A DNA stretch of 64,000 nucleotides from Micromonospora halotolerans (GTDB lineage Bacteria > Actinomycetota > Actinomycetes > Mycobacteriales > Micromonosporaceae): the NCBI RefSeq assembly GCF_032108445.1, contig NZ_CP134876.1, positions 5,208,001 to 5,272,000 of the forward strand, in the 5' to 3' direction. Shown in pieces: positions 17,343-25,123 of this stretch (its first letter is position 1; each line of letters begins with the position of its first letter). The position numbers were made by a program, and so were the translations under genes. The notes beneath the pieces were generated by a model. It worked only from the letters and a program-made list of their open reading frames with translations, did no database searches and was not told the DNA's origin.

Positions 17343-17646
17343 GGTCTCCACGTCCCTTCCTGTGCCTCGCACCGCGCTTTCCGGTGGCACCTTCATTCCA
17401 CCGCTCCGGCCGGTCGACCAGCAGGGCCGACCGGCGCCCTCCGGACCGGGACCTTGGTCCCCTCTCGACCCGGTCCGGTCGGCCCGCCGTGGCGTGCCGG
17501 GCGCCTCTGACCGGGGCGGCCGGCTCGCCGGGCAGGTCGGCGGCGTGGTCGCGGTGCGCAACGCCATCGGGTACGACGTGGACGACACCACGCTCAGGGA
17601 GTTGGACCCGGTGCACGCCACCCCGGTCGCCTGACCGACGGCGGCC
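17343..17646. other. Intergenic gap, partly gene remnant
   Basis: This 304-nt gap holds the doxX leader (GGAAGGGACGTGGAG next to its start) and, at its far end, the BON-like remnant annotated separately. No complete gene or RNA was recognised in the rest. Confidence 0.5.
17521..17634 (+). pseudogene. Remnant of a BON-domain protein C-terminus
   Basis: A short stretch reads RLAGQVGGVVAVRNAIGYDV followed by DDTTLREL and a stop. It closely resembles the end of actinobacterial CBS-BON proteins (the strand 'G.VAV.N.I.YDVDD'). The upstream CBS domains and the first part of the BON domain are absent: the 180 nt before it do not encode them in any frame. It therefore looks like a decayed gene end left in the 304-nt gap between the DoxX and BtuF-like genes. 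The alternative, a chance match, is possible given the short length. Confidence 0.5.
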
Positions 17647-18363
17647 TCAGGTGGCCGCGGCGAGCTGGGCGGCGAGCAGTGCGGGCGCCTCGGCGAGCGA
17701 GGGCCCGTACCAGGTGAGGTGCCGGCCGGAGACCAGCGCGGCCGGCACGCCGGGGAACGCCTCCGGCCCGTCGTCGGCGGTGAACCGGTAGGGCTCGTCC
17801 GGCAGCACCACGAGCTCCGGTTCCCGCCCGCGCAGCTCGTCGAGGCCGGGCCGGGGGTAGCGCTCCGGGTGGTCGGCGTACCGGTTGGTGACGCCGAGCC
17901 GGCGCAGCACGTCACCGGCGAACGTGTCCCGGCCCAGGACCACCCAGGGGCGCCGCCACACGGGCACCACCGCCGCCCGCGGCGTGGCCGGCGCGGGCGG
18001 CGTGACCCACGCCCGGCGCGCGTCCCGGAGCCAGTCCGGCTCGCCGGGCACGCCGAGCGCGGCGACCAGCTCGCCGAGCTGGCTCAGCGCCTCCGGCACG
18101 GTACGGGGAAAGGTGACCCGCACGGGCACGCCGGCCGCCCGCAGCGCGTCCGCGTCGGCGAGGCGGTTCTCCTCCTCGTTGAGCAGCACCAGGTCGGGCT
18201 CCAGCGCGCGCACCCGGTCCAGGTCCGGATACTTGCTCCCGCCCACCCGCGCGACGTCCAGCCCGGCCGGGTGGGTGCACCAGTCGGTGGCGCCCACCAG
18301 CACCTCGGGGCGGGTCAGCGCCACCGCCTCGGTCAACGACGGCACCAGCGACACCACCCGCAC
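17647..18363 (-). CDS. Helical-backbone metal receptor domain protein (BtuF-like)
   Basis: A 238-residue protein of the periplasmic-binding-protein-like class III fold. It opens with VVSLVPSLTEAVAL, the first strand of BtuF/FecB-like proteins, and has EPDLVLLNEEENR and EPELVVLPDEPYRF, the paired segments that flank the ligand cleft. It lacks a signal peptide or lipobox, so it is probably cytoplasmic and not a transporter-bound receptor; no permease or ATPase is nearby. Similar cytoplasmic members are annotated as cobalamin-binding, with unproved function. The start is GTG. Confidence 0.72.
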   Translation of the reverse strand: MRVVSLVPSLTEAVALTRPEVLVGATDWCTHPAGLDVARVGGSKYPDLDRVRALEPDLVLLNEEENRLADADALRAAGVPVRVTFPRTVPEALSQLGELVAALGVPGEPDWLRDARRAWVTPPAPATPRAAVVPVWRRPWVVLGRDTFAGDVLRRLGVTNRYADHPERYPRPGLDELRGREPELVVLPDEPYRFTADDGPEAFPGVPAALVSGRHLTWYGPSLAEAPALLAAQLAAAT

Positions 18364-18445
18364 GACGGCTCCCTTCCTCGCCCCGGCCCATCGTCGCCTA
18401 TCGACGGTCGTGGGTGCGGGGGCCGGGACCGGTCGGGGCGGCCGC

Positions 18446-18997
18446 TCAGCGGGCCGTCTCGTCCACCAGCGCCGTCACGTCCAGGTGGGCGGGGCGGCAG
18501 CCGACCGTGGCGGCGAACCGGCGTACCGCCGCGTCGACGTGCGCGCGGGCCGCGCCGATCCCGGCGGACGGGGCCAGGCGCAGCTCGACCCACACGTCCG
18601 GGCCGGTGACCGGGCCGGTGAGCACCACCCGGGCGCGGCGGACTCCGGGCGCCCGCAGCAGATCCCGTTCCAGCGCGCCGGTCAGCACACCGCTCGCCAC
18701 GCGGGTGCGGTCGGCGCCGTCGCCGCGGTGCGCCAGCGTGCCGCCGAGGCGGTCCGGCACCCGCAGCCCGGCGGCGAGCAGCCGCTGCCCGAGCAGGGCG
18801 AGCAACAACCCGCCAACGGCCACCGCGAGGGCGCTCCACGGCGCGCCGGCCCGCCACCAGCTCACCGGCCCGGCCCCGACCAGTGGCACGCCGCCGCCCG
18901 GCAGCCGGCCCGCCCCGACCGCCGACGCCGTGCCGCCCGCCGCCACGAGCAGCAGGGCGAGCACCGTCCACAGCAGCCGGTGGGCGGCGTTGCTCAC
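18446..18997 (-). CDS. Membrane protein with DUF6286-like C-terminal domain
   Basis: A 183-residue protein with two N-terminal membrane helices (about residues 8-30 and 52-75), then a soluble domain of about 100 residues (GVLTGALERDLLRAPGVRRARVVLTG... VWVELRLAPSAGIGAARAHV) that resembles the alkaline-shock/DUF6286 domain of the actinobacterial Asp23 clusters. Last gene of a four-gene operon; its GTG overlaps the previous stop by 4 nt. It probably helps anchor the Asp23 protein at the membrane, by analogy with AmaP. Function unproved. Confidence 0.65.
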   Translation of the reverse strand: MSNAAHRLLWTVLALLLVAAGGTASAVGAGRLPGGGVPLVGAGPVSWWRAGAPWSALAVAVGGLLLALLGQRLLAAGLRVPDRLGGTLAHRGDGADRTRVASGVLTGALERDLLRAPGVRRARVVLTGPVTGPDVWVELRLAPSAGIGAARAHVDAAVRRFAATVGCRPAHLDVTALVDETAR

Positions 18998-19512
18998 GGC
19001 GCCCGCCGGGCGGGGACGAGCCGGACCTCGATCGGGTCGCGGCGGGGCGCGGTCAGCCGGTCCAGCTCCCGGCGCAACGCGAACTCGACGTCGGCGCGGG
19101 CGGCCGGGTCGCCGGTGGCGGTCACCCGGGGGCGCCAGGCGTCGCCGCGCCGGCGGACGCGGACCCGGGCCCGGCGGACGCTCGGCACCGACCGGACCGC
19201 CCGTGCGAGCCGCCGCTCCACCGAGCGGCGGTGCAGGTGCCAGCCGTCGCCGTCGGTGAGCCGCAGCCGGGCTGGCCGCCAGCGGCGCAGCTCGGCGCCG
19301 AGCACCAGCAGGCCGAGCAGGGTGACGGCGGCGGCGACCCCGCGTACCGGCGGGTCCTCCCAGCGGACCGTGGTCAGCGTGGCCGACCACCCGGACGGCA
19401 GGGGACCGGCGCGGCCCAGCGCGGCGAGCAGCCCCGCGACGGCCGCCAGCACGCCGCCGGCCAGCAGGGCCACGGCGAGCAGCAGGGTGGCGACCCGGTT
19501 CACCGTGCGCAC
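18994..19512 (-). CDS. AmaP-like membrane protein of the Asp23 cluster
   Basis: A 172-residue protein with two membrane helices (residues about 7-30 and 58-76) and an Arg-rich cytoplasmic domain (VERRLARAVRSVPSVRRARVRV... ADVEFALRRELDRL). The two-helix plus alkaline-shock-like domain layout matches AmaP, the membrane anchor of Asp23 in Gram-positive bacteria. It lies between the Asp23 gene (28 nt gap) and the DUF6286-like gene (4-nt overlap), so it is translated from the same message. Confidence 0.68.
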   Translation of the reverse strand: MRTVNRVATLLLAVALLAGGVLAAVAGLLAALGRAGPLPSGWSATLTTVRWEDPPVRGVAAAVTLLGLLVLGAELRRWRPARLRLTDGDGWHLHRRSVERRLARAVRSVPSVRRARVRVRRRGDAWRPRVTATGDPAARADVEFALRRELDRLTAPRRDPIEVRLVPARRAP

Positions 19513-19540
19513 GGCCCGCTCCGCCTGCCGGTGTTGGCGC

Positions 19541-19933
19541 TCACGTCGCCTCCCGCGCGTCCGCGCCGGGACCGGCCGCCCGCCGCCGGTCGCGGTCGTC
19601 CCGTTCGGCGCCGGGGCTCGCCGGCTCGCCGGGCAGGCGCAGGTCGACCACCGTGACGGTGACCGCTTCGACGGTCAGCCCGGTGTGCGCCTCGATCCGG
19701 GCGGCCACCCGGCGGCGGACCACCTCGGCCACCGCGCTCAGCGGCGCGCCGTGCGCCATCACCACGTCCAGGTCGACCCGGACGGCGGCGCCGTCGGCGC
19801 GCACCGTGGCCACCGGATCGGTGACGGCGTGGATGCCCCGGGCCGCCTCCTCGGCGAGCCCGGCGGTCCGGTCCTCCGGCCAGGTGACCGGCGCGGGTGG
19901 GGCGGCGGCGCGCCGGGGCAGGGTGCCGGTCAT
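19541..19933 (-). CDS. Asp23/Gls24 family envelope stress protein
   Basis: A 130-residue protein carrying the Asp23/Gls24 domain: GLAEEAARGIHAVTDPVATVRADGAAVRVDLDVVMAHGAPLSAVAEVVRRRVAARIEAHTGLTVEAVTVTVVDLRLP. Members coat the inner face of the membrane and are linked to alkaline and envelope stress. The Ala/Pro-rich N-terminus and Asp/Arg-rich tail are extensions outside the domain. The ATG at 19933 begins 11 nt after the stop of the DUF2273-like gene, so the two are co-transcribed. Confidence 0.82.
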   Translation of the reverse strand: MTGTLPRRAAAPPAPVTWPEDRTAGLAEEAARGIHAVTDPVATVRADGAAVRVDLDVVMAHGAPLSAVAEVVRRRVAARIEAHTGLTVEAVTVTVVDLRLPGEPASPGAERDDRDRRRAAGPGADAREAT

Positions 19934-19944
19934 CCCGGTCCGCC

Positions 19945-20133
19945 TCAACGGCGCCGGTCGGCGGTCGCCCGGTCGGCGAGCCCGGGCAGACTGACGTGCC
20001 CGTCGCGCGCCCGGACCAGCAGCCACCCGACCAGGCCGGCCACGGTGGCGGCGGCCGCCGCCCCGGCGCCGCCCAGCGCCCAGACCGCGACCACCAGGAA
20101 GCCGGCCAGGAAACCGAACTGCCCGCGCGTCAT
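19945..20133 (-). CDS. Small membrane protein (DUF2273-like) of the Asp23 cluster
   Basis: A 62-residue protein with two hydrophobic segments (GFLAGFLVVAVWALGGAG and AAAATVAGLVGWLLVRA) and a basic tail. Size, topology and position before an Asp23 gene match the DUF2273 small membrane proteins of Asp23-AmaP operons. The ATG at 20133 is chosen because the frame before it has no membrane-like or conserved content; GGGTGGGGC precedes it. Likely the first gene of the operon. Confidence 0.6.
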   Translation of the reverse strand: MTRGQFGFLAGFLVVAVWALGGAGAAAAATVAGLVGWLLVRARDGHVSLPGLADRATADRRR

Positions 20134-20288
20134 GCCCCACCCCCGCTCGCCCGCGATCGACCGGACCGGCGGGGCGTACCCGTTTCGGGGCGGGACAGTC
20201 CTCCGGCCGTGGCGCTCGGCCGGCCGCGGCGCTGAGGGGACCAGCTGGAACTCCTTGTCGGCCAGGCGGACCGCCCGGTCGACCGGGC

Positions 20289-20870
20289 TCAGCACGACCG
20301 GCGGACCGTCCCCGGCCTCAAGGCCCACTCCGCGCGGGTCAGCGCGTACTCCACCTCACCGTGTTCGGAGCCGGGGATCGCCTCCGGCCAGTCCTGGTGG
20401 AACGTCCGTCGGTACGCCAGCCCGGCCTTCTCCAGCACCCGGCGGGACCCGGTGTTGACCGCCATGGTGGTCGCCACCACCCGCTCCACGCCGAGCGCCG
20501 TGAAGCCGTGCCCGACCAGTGACCGCGCGCCCTCGGTGGCGTATCCGGCGCCCCAGGCGGCCCGGCGCAGCCGGTAGCCCAGCTCCACCTCGCGGGGGTC
20601 GCCGTCGCGCAGCGGGCGGAACTCGAACCAGCCGACGAACTCCCCGTCAGTCCGCCGTTCCGCCGCCCACCAGCCCAGCCCGGGCGGCCGGCGGTACGCG
20701 GCCAGCATGGTGGGCAGCACCCGGTCGCGGATCTCGCCGGCCGGGGTGGGCCGGCCGCCGGTCAGGTAGCGCATCACCGCCGGGTCGCCGTCCAGCCCGG
20801 TCAGGAGCGGGGCGTCGTCCGCGGTGAACTCGCGCAGCACCAGCCGTCCGGTGGTCAGGAAGATCGTCAC
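20289..20870 (-). CDS. GNAT acetyltransferase, RimJ/RimL type
   Basis: A 193-residue protein. RLVLREFTADDAPLL at the N-terminus, ELGYRLRRAAWGAGYATEGARSLV (acetyl-CoA pyrophosphate loop) and NTGSRRVLEKAGLAYRRTF near the C-terminus define the Acetyltransf_3 subgroup. It likely acetylates an amino group of a small molecule or a protein N-terminus; the substrate is unknown. The GTG start lacks a strong ribosome-binding site. Divergent from the uncharacterised gene at 20994. Confidence 0.82.
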   Translation of the reverse strand: MTIFLTTGRLVLREFTADDAPLLTGLDGDPAVMRYLTGGRPTPAGEIRDRVLPTMLAAYRRPPGLGWWAAERRTDGEFVGWFEFRPLRDGDPREVELGYRLRRAAWGAGYATEGARSLVGHGFTALGVERVVATTMAVNTGSRRVLEKAGLAYRRTFHQDWPEAIPGSEHGEVEYALTRAEWALRPGTVRRSC

Positions 20871-20993
20871 ACGCGCGATTCCACCGGTCCCGGCCGGACC
20901 GGGCAACCGGATTCCGCCGCACCGCGGAGGCGACCGCCATGATCGAAGCCCTAGACTCGGGCGTCGACACCAGCGACGGATGGATCTGGCGAG

Positions 20994-21860
20994 ATGACGA
21001 GCACCGGCAGCGTGGCCACCTCCTGGCTGCGTCCGATCCCGCCCGGGGTCGCGCCGCAGCTCACCCGCGCCGGCCACCTGGGCTATGCCGCCCGGCGGCT
21101 CGGTGAGCTGGTGCAGGGCCGGCCGCCGGGCGTCACCGGGCACCAGTGGAGCACCGCCGGGCGGGAGGGCCTCGACCAGGTGGTCTGCGCCGCCGACACC
21201 GGCCTGCCGCTGTTCGCCGTGCAGTTCGCCCCGCCCGCGCCCGCCGGGTCGCCGGCCCGCCGGGCCGAACGGATGACCAGCGCGGTCTGCGCCGCCGTCG
21301 GGCTGCCGCTGCTGCGGGTCGAGTCGCCGACGCTGCGCGCCGCCGACCACGCCCGCCGCCTCGTCGAGTACGTCATCGACGCGCGCGGCTACGCCGCCGG
21401 CACCGGTCCGGACACCGGCGACGCCGTCGGGTTCCGGGACATCGTCGGCCGCCTCCCGGACGGCCGGCGCGGACCGGTCAACGACCTCGGGGCGCTGACC
21501 CGGGCGGCCGCCGTCGAGGCGTACGTGGAGCGCCGGCTCGCCGACCCGATCGTCCGCGGGCTGCACGTGCGGTGGGCGGACGGCCCGGCCGAGGGCTGGA
21601 GCTGGGTCGAGGTGTGGCCCGGCCGGTGCCTGGTCGAGCGGGTGCACCTGGTGGCCCAGCGCTTCTCCTGCGGCGTGGACCCGGGCCGGCTCGCCGAGGA
21701 CCTGGCCGCCGTGGCGATCGGGGAGCGGCTGCGCGACCTCGACGCCGCGGAACCGTCCCTGGTGGACCGGGACGAGGTACGCGCGCGGATCCGGCGGCTG
21801 GCGGCACGGCGCGACGAGTTCGAGGGCGGCTTCGCCTTCGACCATCTCTGCGCCGACTGA
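20994..21860 (+). CDS. Uncharacterised protein, possible DUF2726-like nuclease fold
   Basis: A 288-residue soluble protein. The centre reads LPLFAVQFAPP, then RRAERMTSAVCAAVGLPLLRVES, a pattern like the core of DUF2726/restriction-endonuclease-fold proteins, in which a strand with an acidic residue is followed by 'R...C...GLPLLRV'. The acidic catalytic residues expected in such folds are not obvious (AVQF where a D/E is usual), so it may be inactive or unrelated. The C-terminal half (WSWVEVWPGRCLVERV, DEFEGGFAFDHLCAD) is not recognised. A TAGACT -10 box lies at 20952. Confidence 0.5.
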   Translation: MTSTGSVATSWLRPIPPGVAPQLTRAGHLGYAARRLGELVQGRPPGVTGHQWSTAGREGLDQVVCAADTGLPLFAVQFAPPAPAGSPARRAERMTSAVCAAVGLPLLRVESPTLRAADHARRLVEYVIDARGYAAGTGPDTGDAVGFRDIVGRLPDGRRGPVNDLGALTRAAAVEAYVERRLADPIVRGLHVRWADGPAEGWSWVEVWPGRCLVERVHLVAQRFSCGVDPGRLAEDLAAVAIGERLRDLDAAEPSLVDRDEVRARIRRLAARRDEFEGGFAFDHLCAD

Positions 21861-21925
21861 CCCGGCGTCGCGGGGCCGCGTCCGGCCGCCCCGGAAATCT
21901 CCGCGAATTCTCCCGATCCCCGGTT

Positions 21926-21952
21926 GAACCTTCGCCGTGCCGGCTCCGTACC
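21926..21952 (+). promoter_or_regulatory. Possible ECF-type promoter
   Basis: GAACCTT, then CCGTACC, with GAAC and CGTA separated by 17 nt, about 175 nt upstream of the secreted repeat protein. The form is that of extracytoplasmic-function sigma promoters; which sigma factor uses it is unknown. Confidence 0.35.
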
Positions 21953-22127
21953 TAAGCGGGAATGGACGCAGATCTTCCCCGCCGCGCCGGACGGCGCGGG
22001 GACGGTGCGGAAAGGGCATCGTCGGTCATCGACGTGCGGCCGGAACGTCGCAGTGATCCTCACCCCGAAATCCATCGGTCCGCCGGGGTCACCAGTCAAC
22101 TACCGGATCGAGAAGGAGAGCAATTCG

Positions 22128-23468
22128 ATGCGCAGGTCCACACGGGCGCGCCGGTCATCCGGTAACGCGCGGAGCAAGCGTCTGCTGGCCGTGGTCGGCA
22201 CGCTCGCGGTCTTCGGCGGAATCGTCGCCGTCACCCAGATCTCGTCCGCCCAGGACCGGCGGACCACCGTCCGCGCCGCCTCGGCGTCCTGTGTGGCCCC
22301 GAGCCCGGGCGCCACCGCGCCGGACGGCCGCGGCAGCACCACCCGGACCTGGCAGAACGGCCGCTGGGTGCGCAACCACTGGGGTGACGGGCAGATGTCG
22401 GCCGCCGAGTGCCAGCAGACCAGGGGTGGCGGCGCGGGCGCCGGGACCCCGACCGTGGCCTGCCCCGACGTGCGGAGCAAGCTGCCGCAGGTGCCCGAGC
22501 AGGCGCGCGGCGAGGTCGACCGCAACCTCGCCCTGCTGAACGACCAGATCGCCGAGGCCAACCGGCGGCTGGCGGCCGACGGGCGCAACGGCGGCGACTT
22601 CATCAACAACGCCATCCTGCGGCCGCTCGCCGAGAAGCGGACCGCGACGTTGAACCGGATCGCGACGGCCATCGGCCGGGTCGCCCAGCGCCCGCAGGGC
22701 CTGGACCAGTTGGCCCGGTGCGCCATCGCCGACAACGCCCAGAACGGCGGCCAGAACGGCGGCGGCAACAACGGCGGTGGCAACAACGGCGGGCAGACCG
22801 GCGCGCCGACGAGCACGCCGACCGGCGGCAACAACGGTGGCCAGAACGGTGGCCAGAACGGCGGCCAGAACGGCGGTAACAATGGTGGCAACAACGGGGG
22901 CCAGAACGGCGGGAACAACGGCCTGGGCGTGCTCGCCAAGGACTGCACCAACAGCCAGCTCCAGGCGCACGACGGTTTCCAGAACGGCAACCGGTGCGTG
23001 AGCACGGCGTTCGGCGAGGTCGGCTCCGCCGCCAACAACCCGTCGCTGCTCATCACGCAGTTCCCGAACCGGGTCCAGCGCAACCAGCCGTTCACCCTCC
23101 GGGTCAGCACCCGGAACCTGGTGCGCGACCGCTTCCTCGCCGCCGGCCAGGGTGGCTACTACGTGGAGAGCTCGCTGCTCAACGACGAGGGCCTGGTGCG
23201 CGGCCACTTCCACACCGCCTGCCGGATGCTGCAGACCACCCAGGCGGCTCCGGCGAATCCGCAGGACGTTCCGGCGTTCTTCGTGGCGACCGAGGACGGC
23301 GGCGGCGGCAACCAGGCCGACCAGGTGACCATCCAGGTTCCCGGCCTGCCCCAGTCGGGCCTGGCGCAGTGCGCGGTCTGGGCCGGTGACGGCTCGCACC
23401 GCATCCCGATGATGGAGCGGGCCAACCAGACCCCCGCCTTCGACGCGGTGCGGATCCGGGTCAACTGA
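22128..23468 (+). CDS. Secreted protein with an Asn/Gly/Gln repeat linker
   Basis: A 446-residue exported protein. An Arg-rich N-region and hydrophobic stretch (KRLLAVVGTLAVFGGIVAV) make a signal peptide. Residues about 45-205 form an N-terminal domain with paired cysteines and long helices (RGEVDRNLALLNDQIAEANRRLAADG). A low-complexity linker of NGGQNGG/NNGG repeats covers about residues 206-265. The C-terminal domain of about 180 residues (SNSQ-like DCTNSQLQAHDGFQNGNRC, GHFHTACRML, QVTIQVPGLP, WAGDGSHRIPM) has conserved Cys and His and an Ig-like look. I do not recognise a family for either domain. The ATG follows AAGGAGAGC. Monocistronic, with a terminator. Confidence 0.75.
   Translation: MRRSTRARRSSGNARSKRLLAVVGTLAVFGGIVAVTQISSAQDRRTTVRAASASCVAPSPGATAPDGRGSTTRTWQNGRWVRNHWGDGQMSAAECQQTRGGGAGAGTPTVACPDVRSKLPQVPEQARGEVDRNLALLNDQIAEANRRLAADGRNGGDFINNAILRPLAEKRTATLNRIATAIGRVAQRPQGLDQLARCAIADNAQNGGQNGGGNNGGGNNGGQTGAPTSTPTGGNNGGQNGGQNGGQNGGNNGGNNGGQNGGNNGLGVLAKDCTNSQLQAHDGFQNGNRCVSTAFGEVGSAANNPSLLITQFPNRVQRNQPFTLRVSTRNLVRDRFLAAGQGGYYVESSLLNDEGLVRGHFHTACRMLQTTQAAPANPQDVPAFFVATEDGGGGNQADQVTIQVPGLPQSGLAQCAVWAGDGSHRIPMMERANQTPAFDAVRIRVN
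22737..22920 (+). repeat. In-gene AACGGCGG-type repeats encoding an NGG/QNGG linker
   Basis: Short in-frame repeats of AACGGCGGCCAG and AACAACGGCGGT type, imperfect at third positions, encode the flexible linker of the secreted protein. Such arrays can change length by slippage. Confidence 0.8.
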
Positions 23469-23484
23469 GCATCGACGGCCGGAG

Positions 23485-23509
23485 CCGCCCGGGGGTCCGC
23501 CCCGGGCGG
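23485..23509. terminator. Bidirectional hairpin after the secreted repeat protein
   Basis: CCGCCCGGGG and its complement with a 5-nt loop, between convergent stop codons at 23468 and 23526. Confidence 0.65.
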
Positions 23510-23525
23510 TTCCGCCGTTGCCCGG

Positions 23526-24356
23526 TCACCGCTCGCCGCTCGCGGACTGCGTCAGGTGGGTGCAGTGCACGACGGTGGCGTCGTCCGGGACCGGCGCGGC
23601 GGGGTCTGTGGAGCCGGCCTCGGCCTGCCGGACGCGGCGCAGGACGGCCGGCGGCCCGCCGTCGGCAAGCAGCTCCAGCACACCGGGCCAGTCGGTCAGG
23701 TCGTACGGGCTGACGACGCGGCTGGCGCCGTTGCTGAGCAGCGCGACGGCGTCCAGGTCGCCCAGGGGCCGGCTGCCGGTGACCGCCTCCTCCGCCGCGT
23801 GCGGATCGTCCTTGGCGATCCAGTAGCCGCCCGGCTGGTTCCGGCGGGCGCGCAGCGCCTCGGCGCAGGAGGCGCGGACGCGGTCGTACTCCGGCGTGCC
23901 CACCGGAACGCCCGCCAGCGGTGTGGAGCAGGCGCGCCGGGCCGCGACCTCCCGCTCGTCCGTGACGACCTGCGGGCCCCCGATGCGGTCGAGGACGAGG
24001 ACGGAATCGGCGAGCAGGAGGTGGTCCAGGCGGCCCCGGTGGGCGCGGACGATCGCCACCGTCGCCTGGGGGCTGGCGGGGTGCGTGATGTCGCAGGTGC
24101 CCCGGTGCCCGGCGGCGATCTCGTCGATCGCACCGGCGAGGATCGTCGGGAGGTCCCGCCCGTCGCCGCGCGACAGCCGGCCGAGCAGCGCGCCGCCGAG
24201 ACGGTGGGTGTACCAGGCGACGCCGTGGGAGCAGATCGATTCCGTGCCCGGGATGCCGGCGCCGTCGAGCAGGACCACGGCGCCGGGAACGGCGCCGGCG
24301 AAGTCCTCGTTCGGCCGGCCGGCCGTGCCGGCGCTGGTCGCCATGCTGACGTGCAC
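23526..24356 (-). CDS. PP2C/PPM-like phosphatase domain protein
   Basis: A 276-residue cytoplasmic protein. The N-terminal NEDFAGAVPGAVVLLDGAG block corresponds to motifs I-II of PPM phosphatases, and later LLLADSVLVLD and LDAVALLSNGASRVV resemble motifs that carry metal-binding Asp residues. The usual DGMGG is DGAG here, and the C-terminal GDN motif is not clear, so catalytic competence is uncertain. GTG 24356 is supported by GGGAG at 7 nt. It sits alone downstream of lsr2 on the same strand, separated by a terminator. No kinase or sigma partner is adjacent. Confidence 0.68.
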   Translation of the reverse strand: MHVSMATSAGTAGRPNEDFAGAVPGAVVLLDGAGIPGTESICSHGVAWYTHRLGGALLGRLSRGDGRDLPTILAGAIDEIAAGHRGTCDITHPASPQATVAIVRAHRGRLDHLLLADSVLVLDRIGGPQVVTDEREVAARRACSTPLAGVPVGTPEYDRVRASCAEALRARRNQPGGYWIAKDDPHAAEEAVTGSRPLGDLDAVALLSNGASRVVSPYDLTDWPGVLELLADGGPPAVLRRVRQAEAGSTDPAAPVPDDATVVHCTHLTQSASGER

Positions 24357-24471
24357 CGATGGGCTCCCGGGTCGGGGAGCGCGGGCCCTCGGGGAGGGCC
24401 GACGCCGGGACGAAGTGGCCTGCCGGGACACCCCGCCCGGCTGAAAAATGTTAACGCCGGGAAAAGCCGAC

Positions 24472-24503
24472 CGGGGTCACGCCGATTTCTCAGCGTGACC
24501 CCG
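24472..24503 (-). terminator. Terminator of lsr2
   Basis: CGGGGTCACGC and GCGTGACCCCG, perfect 11-bp arms with a 10-nt A/T-containing loop, 27 nt after the lsr2 stop codon. Confidence 0.75.
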
Positions 24504-24530
24504 GGATGCCCGACGGTGAACCGGGAGGGT

Positions 24531-24878
24531 TCAGCGGTTCTTGTAGGCCTCCACCACCGAGACGGGGATGCGGCCCCGCTCGGAAATCTCGTAGCCGTTC
24601 TTGACGGCCCATTCCCGGATGGCGCGGTTCTGCTCGCGGTCCATTCCCGAGGTGCTCGGGCGGGCGCCTCCACGGGCGGGGCGACCGGCCTCGACGGGGC
24701 CGCGACCGATCCGTCGGCCAGCGCTGATGTACGGGTCCAACGCCTTGCGCAGGACGCCGGCGTTCTCGTCGGAGACGTCGATCGTGTACGCCACACCGTC
24801 CAGGCTGAACTCGACGGTCCGATCGGCCTTTCCGCCGTCGAGGTCGTCGGTCAGAACGGTGATTACTTTCCTTGCCAT
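24531..24878 (-). CDS. lsr2: Nucleoid-associated protein Lsr2
   Basis: A 115-residue actinobacterial xenogeneic silencer. The N-terminal dimerisation domain ([40 protein letters not shown]) and the C-terminal DNA-binding domain with the RGR hook ([18 protein letters not shown]) are intact. The protein binds A/T-rich DNA and represses acquired genes; homologues also silence biosynthetic clusters. The second ATG (24878) is chosen over one 6 nt earlier because GGGAG lies 8 nt before it. The 245-nt upstream spacer, shared with lon, is clearly A/T-richer than its surroundings, which would permit autoregulation. Confidence 0.94.
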   Translation of the reverse strand: MARKVITVLTDDLDGGKADRTVEFSLDGVAYTIDVSDENAGVLRKALDPYISAGRRIGRGPVEAGRPARGGARPSTSGMDREQNRAIREWAVKNGYEISERGRIPVSVVEAYKNR

Positions 24879-25080
24879 CGCCATTACTCCCTGTGTCGGG
24901 CGGGGTGTGGCTATGAGTTTGACGTATCTCGCGGCAATTTCGCAACAATACCCGCCCTTCGCCATTCGGCGGGTCGGGTTATCCGCGCGGGGTCAAATGC
25001 GTTCCCGTGCGCCGCGGCGGGTTCGCATGGCTGCCGGAGTGGTGTGGGTCACAAGCCGGAACAAGGGAGACGGTTTGTTA

Positions 25081-25101
25081 CTTGAGCCTGACACGCTCAA
25101 C
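25081..25101 (+). promoter_or_regulatory. HAIR element (HspR operator) upstream of lon
   Basis: CTTGAGC-N7-GCTCAAC matches the HspR-associated inverted repeat consensus CTTGAGT-N7-ACTCAAG, with the exact 7-nt spacer. It ends 22 nt before the lon ATG, where a repressor would block transcription. Streptomyces lon is a known HspR target. Confidence 0.8.
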
Positions 25102-25123
25102 TCAACGCGATAGCAGGTGTTCG

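Noticed and set aside
20134..20328. N-terminal extension or separate gene upstream of the DUF2273-like protein
   Set aside because: The in-frame sequence has no conserved look and overlaps the end of the acetyltransferase gene.
22737..22920. CRISPR or satellite array
   Set aside because: The repeats are in frame inside a clearly coding sequence and encode a linker.
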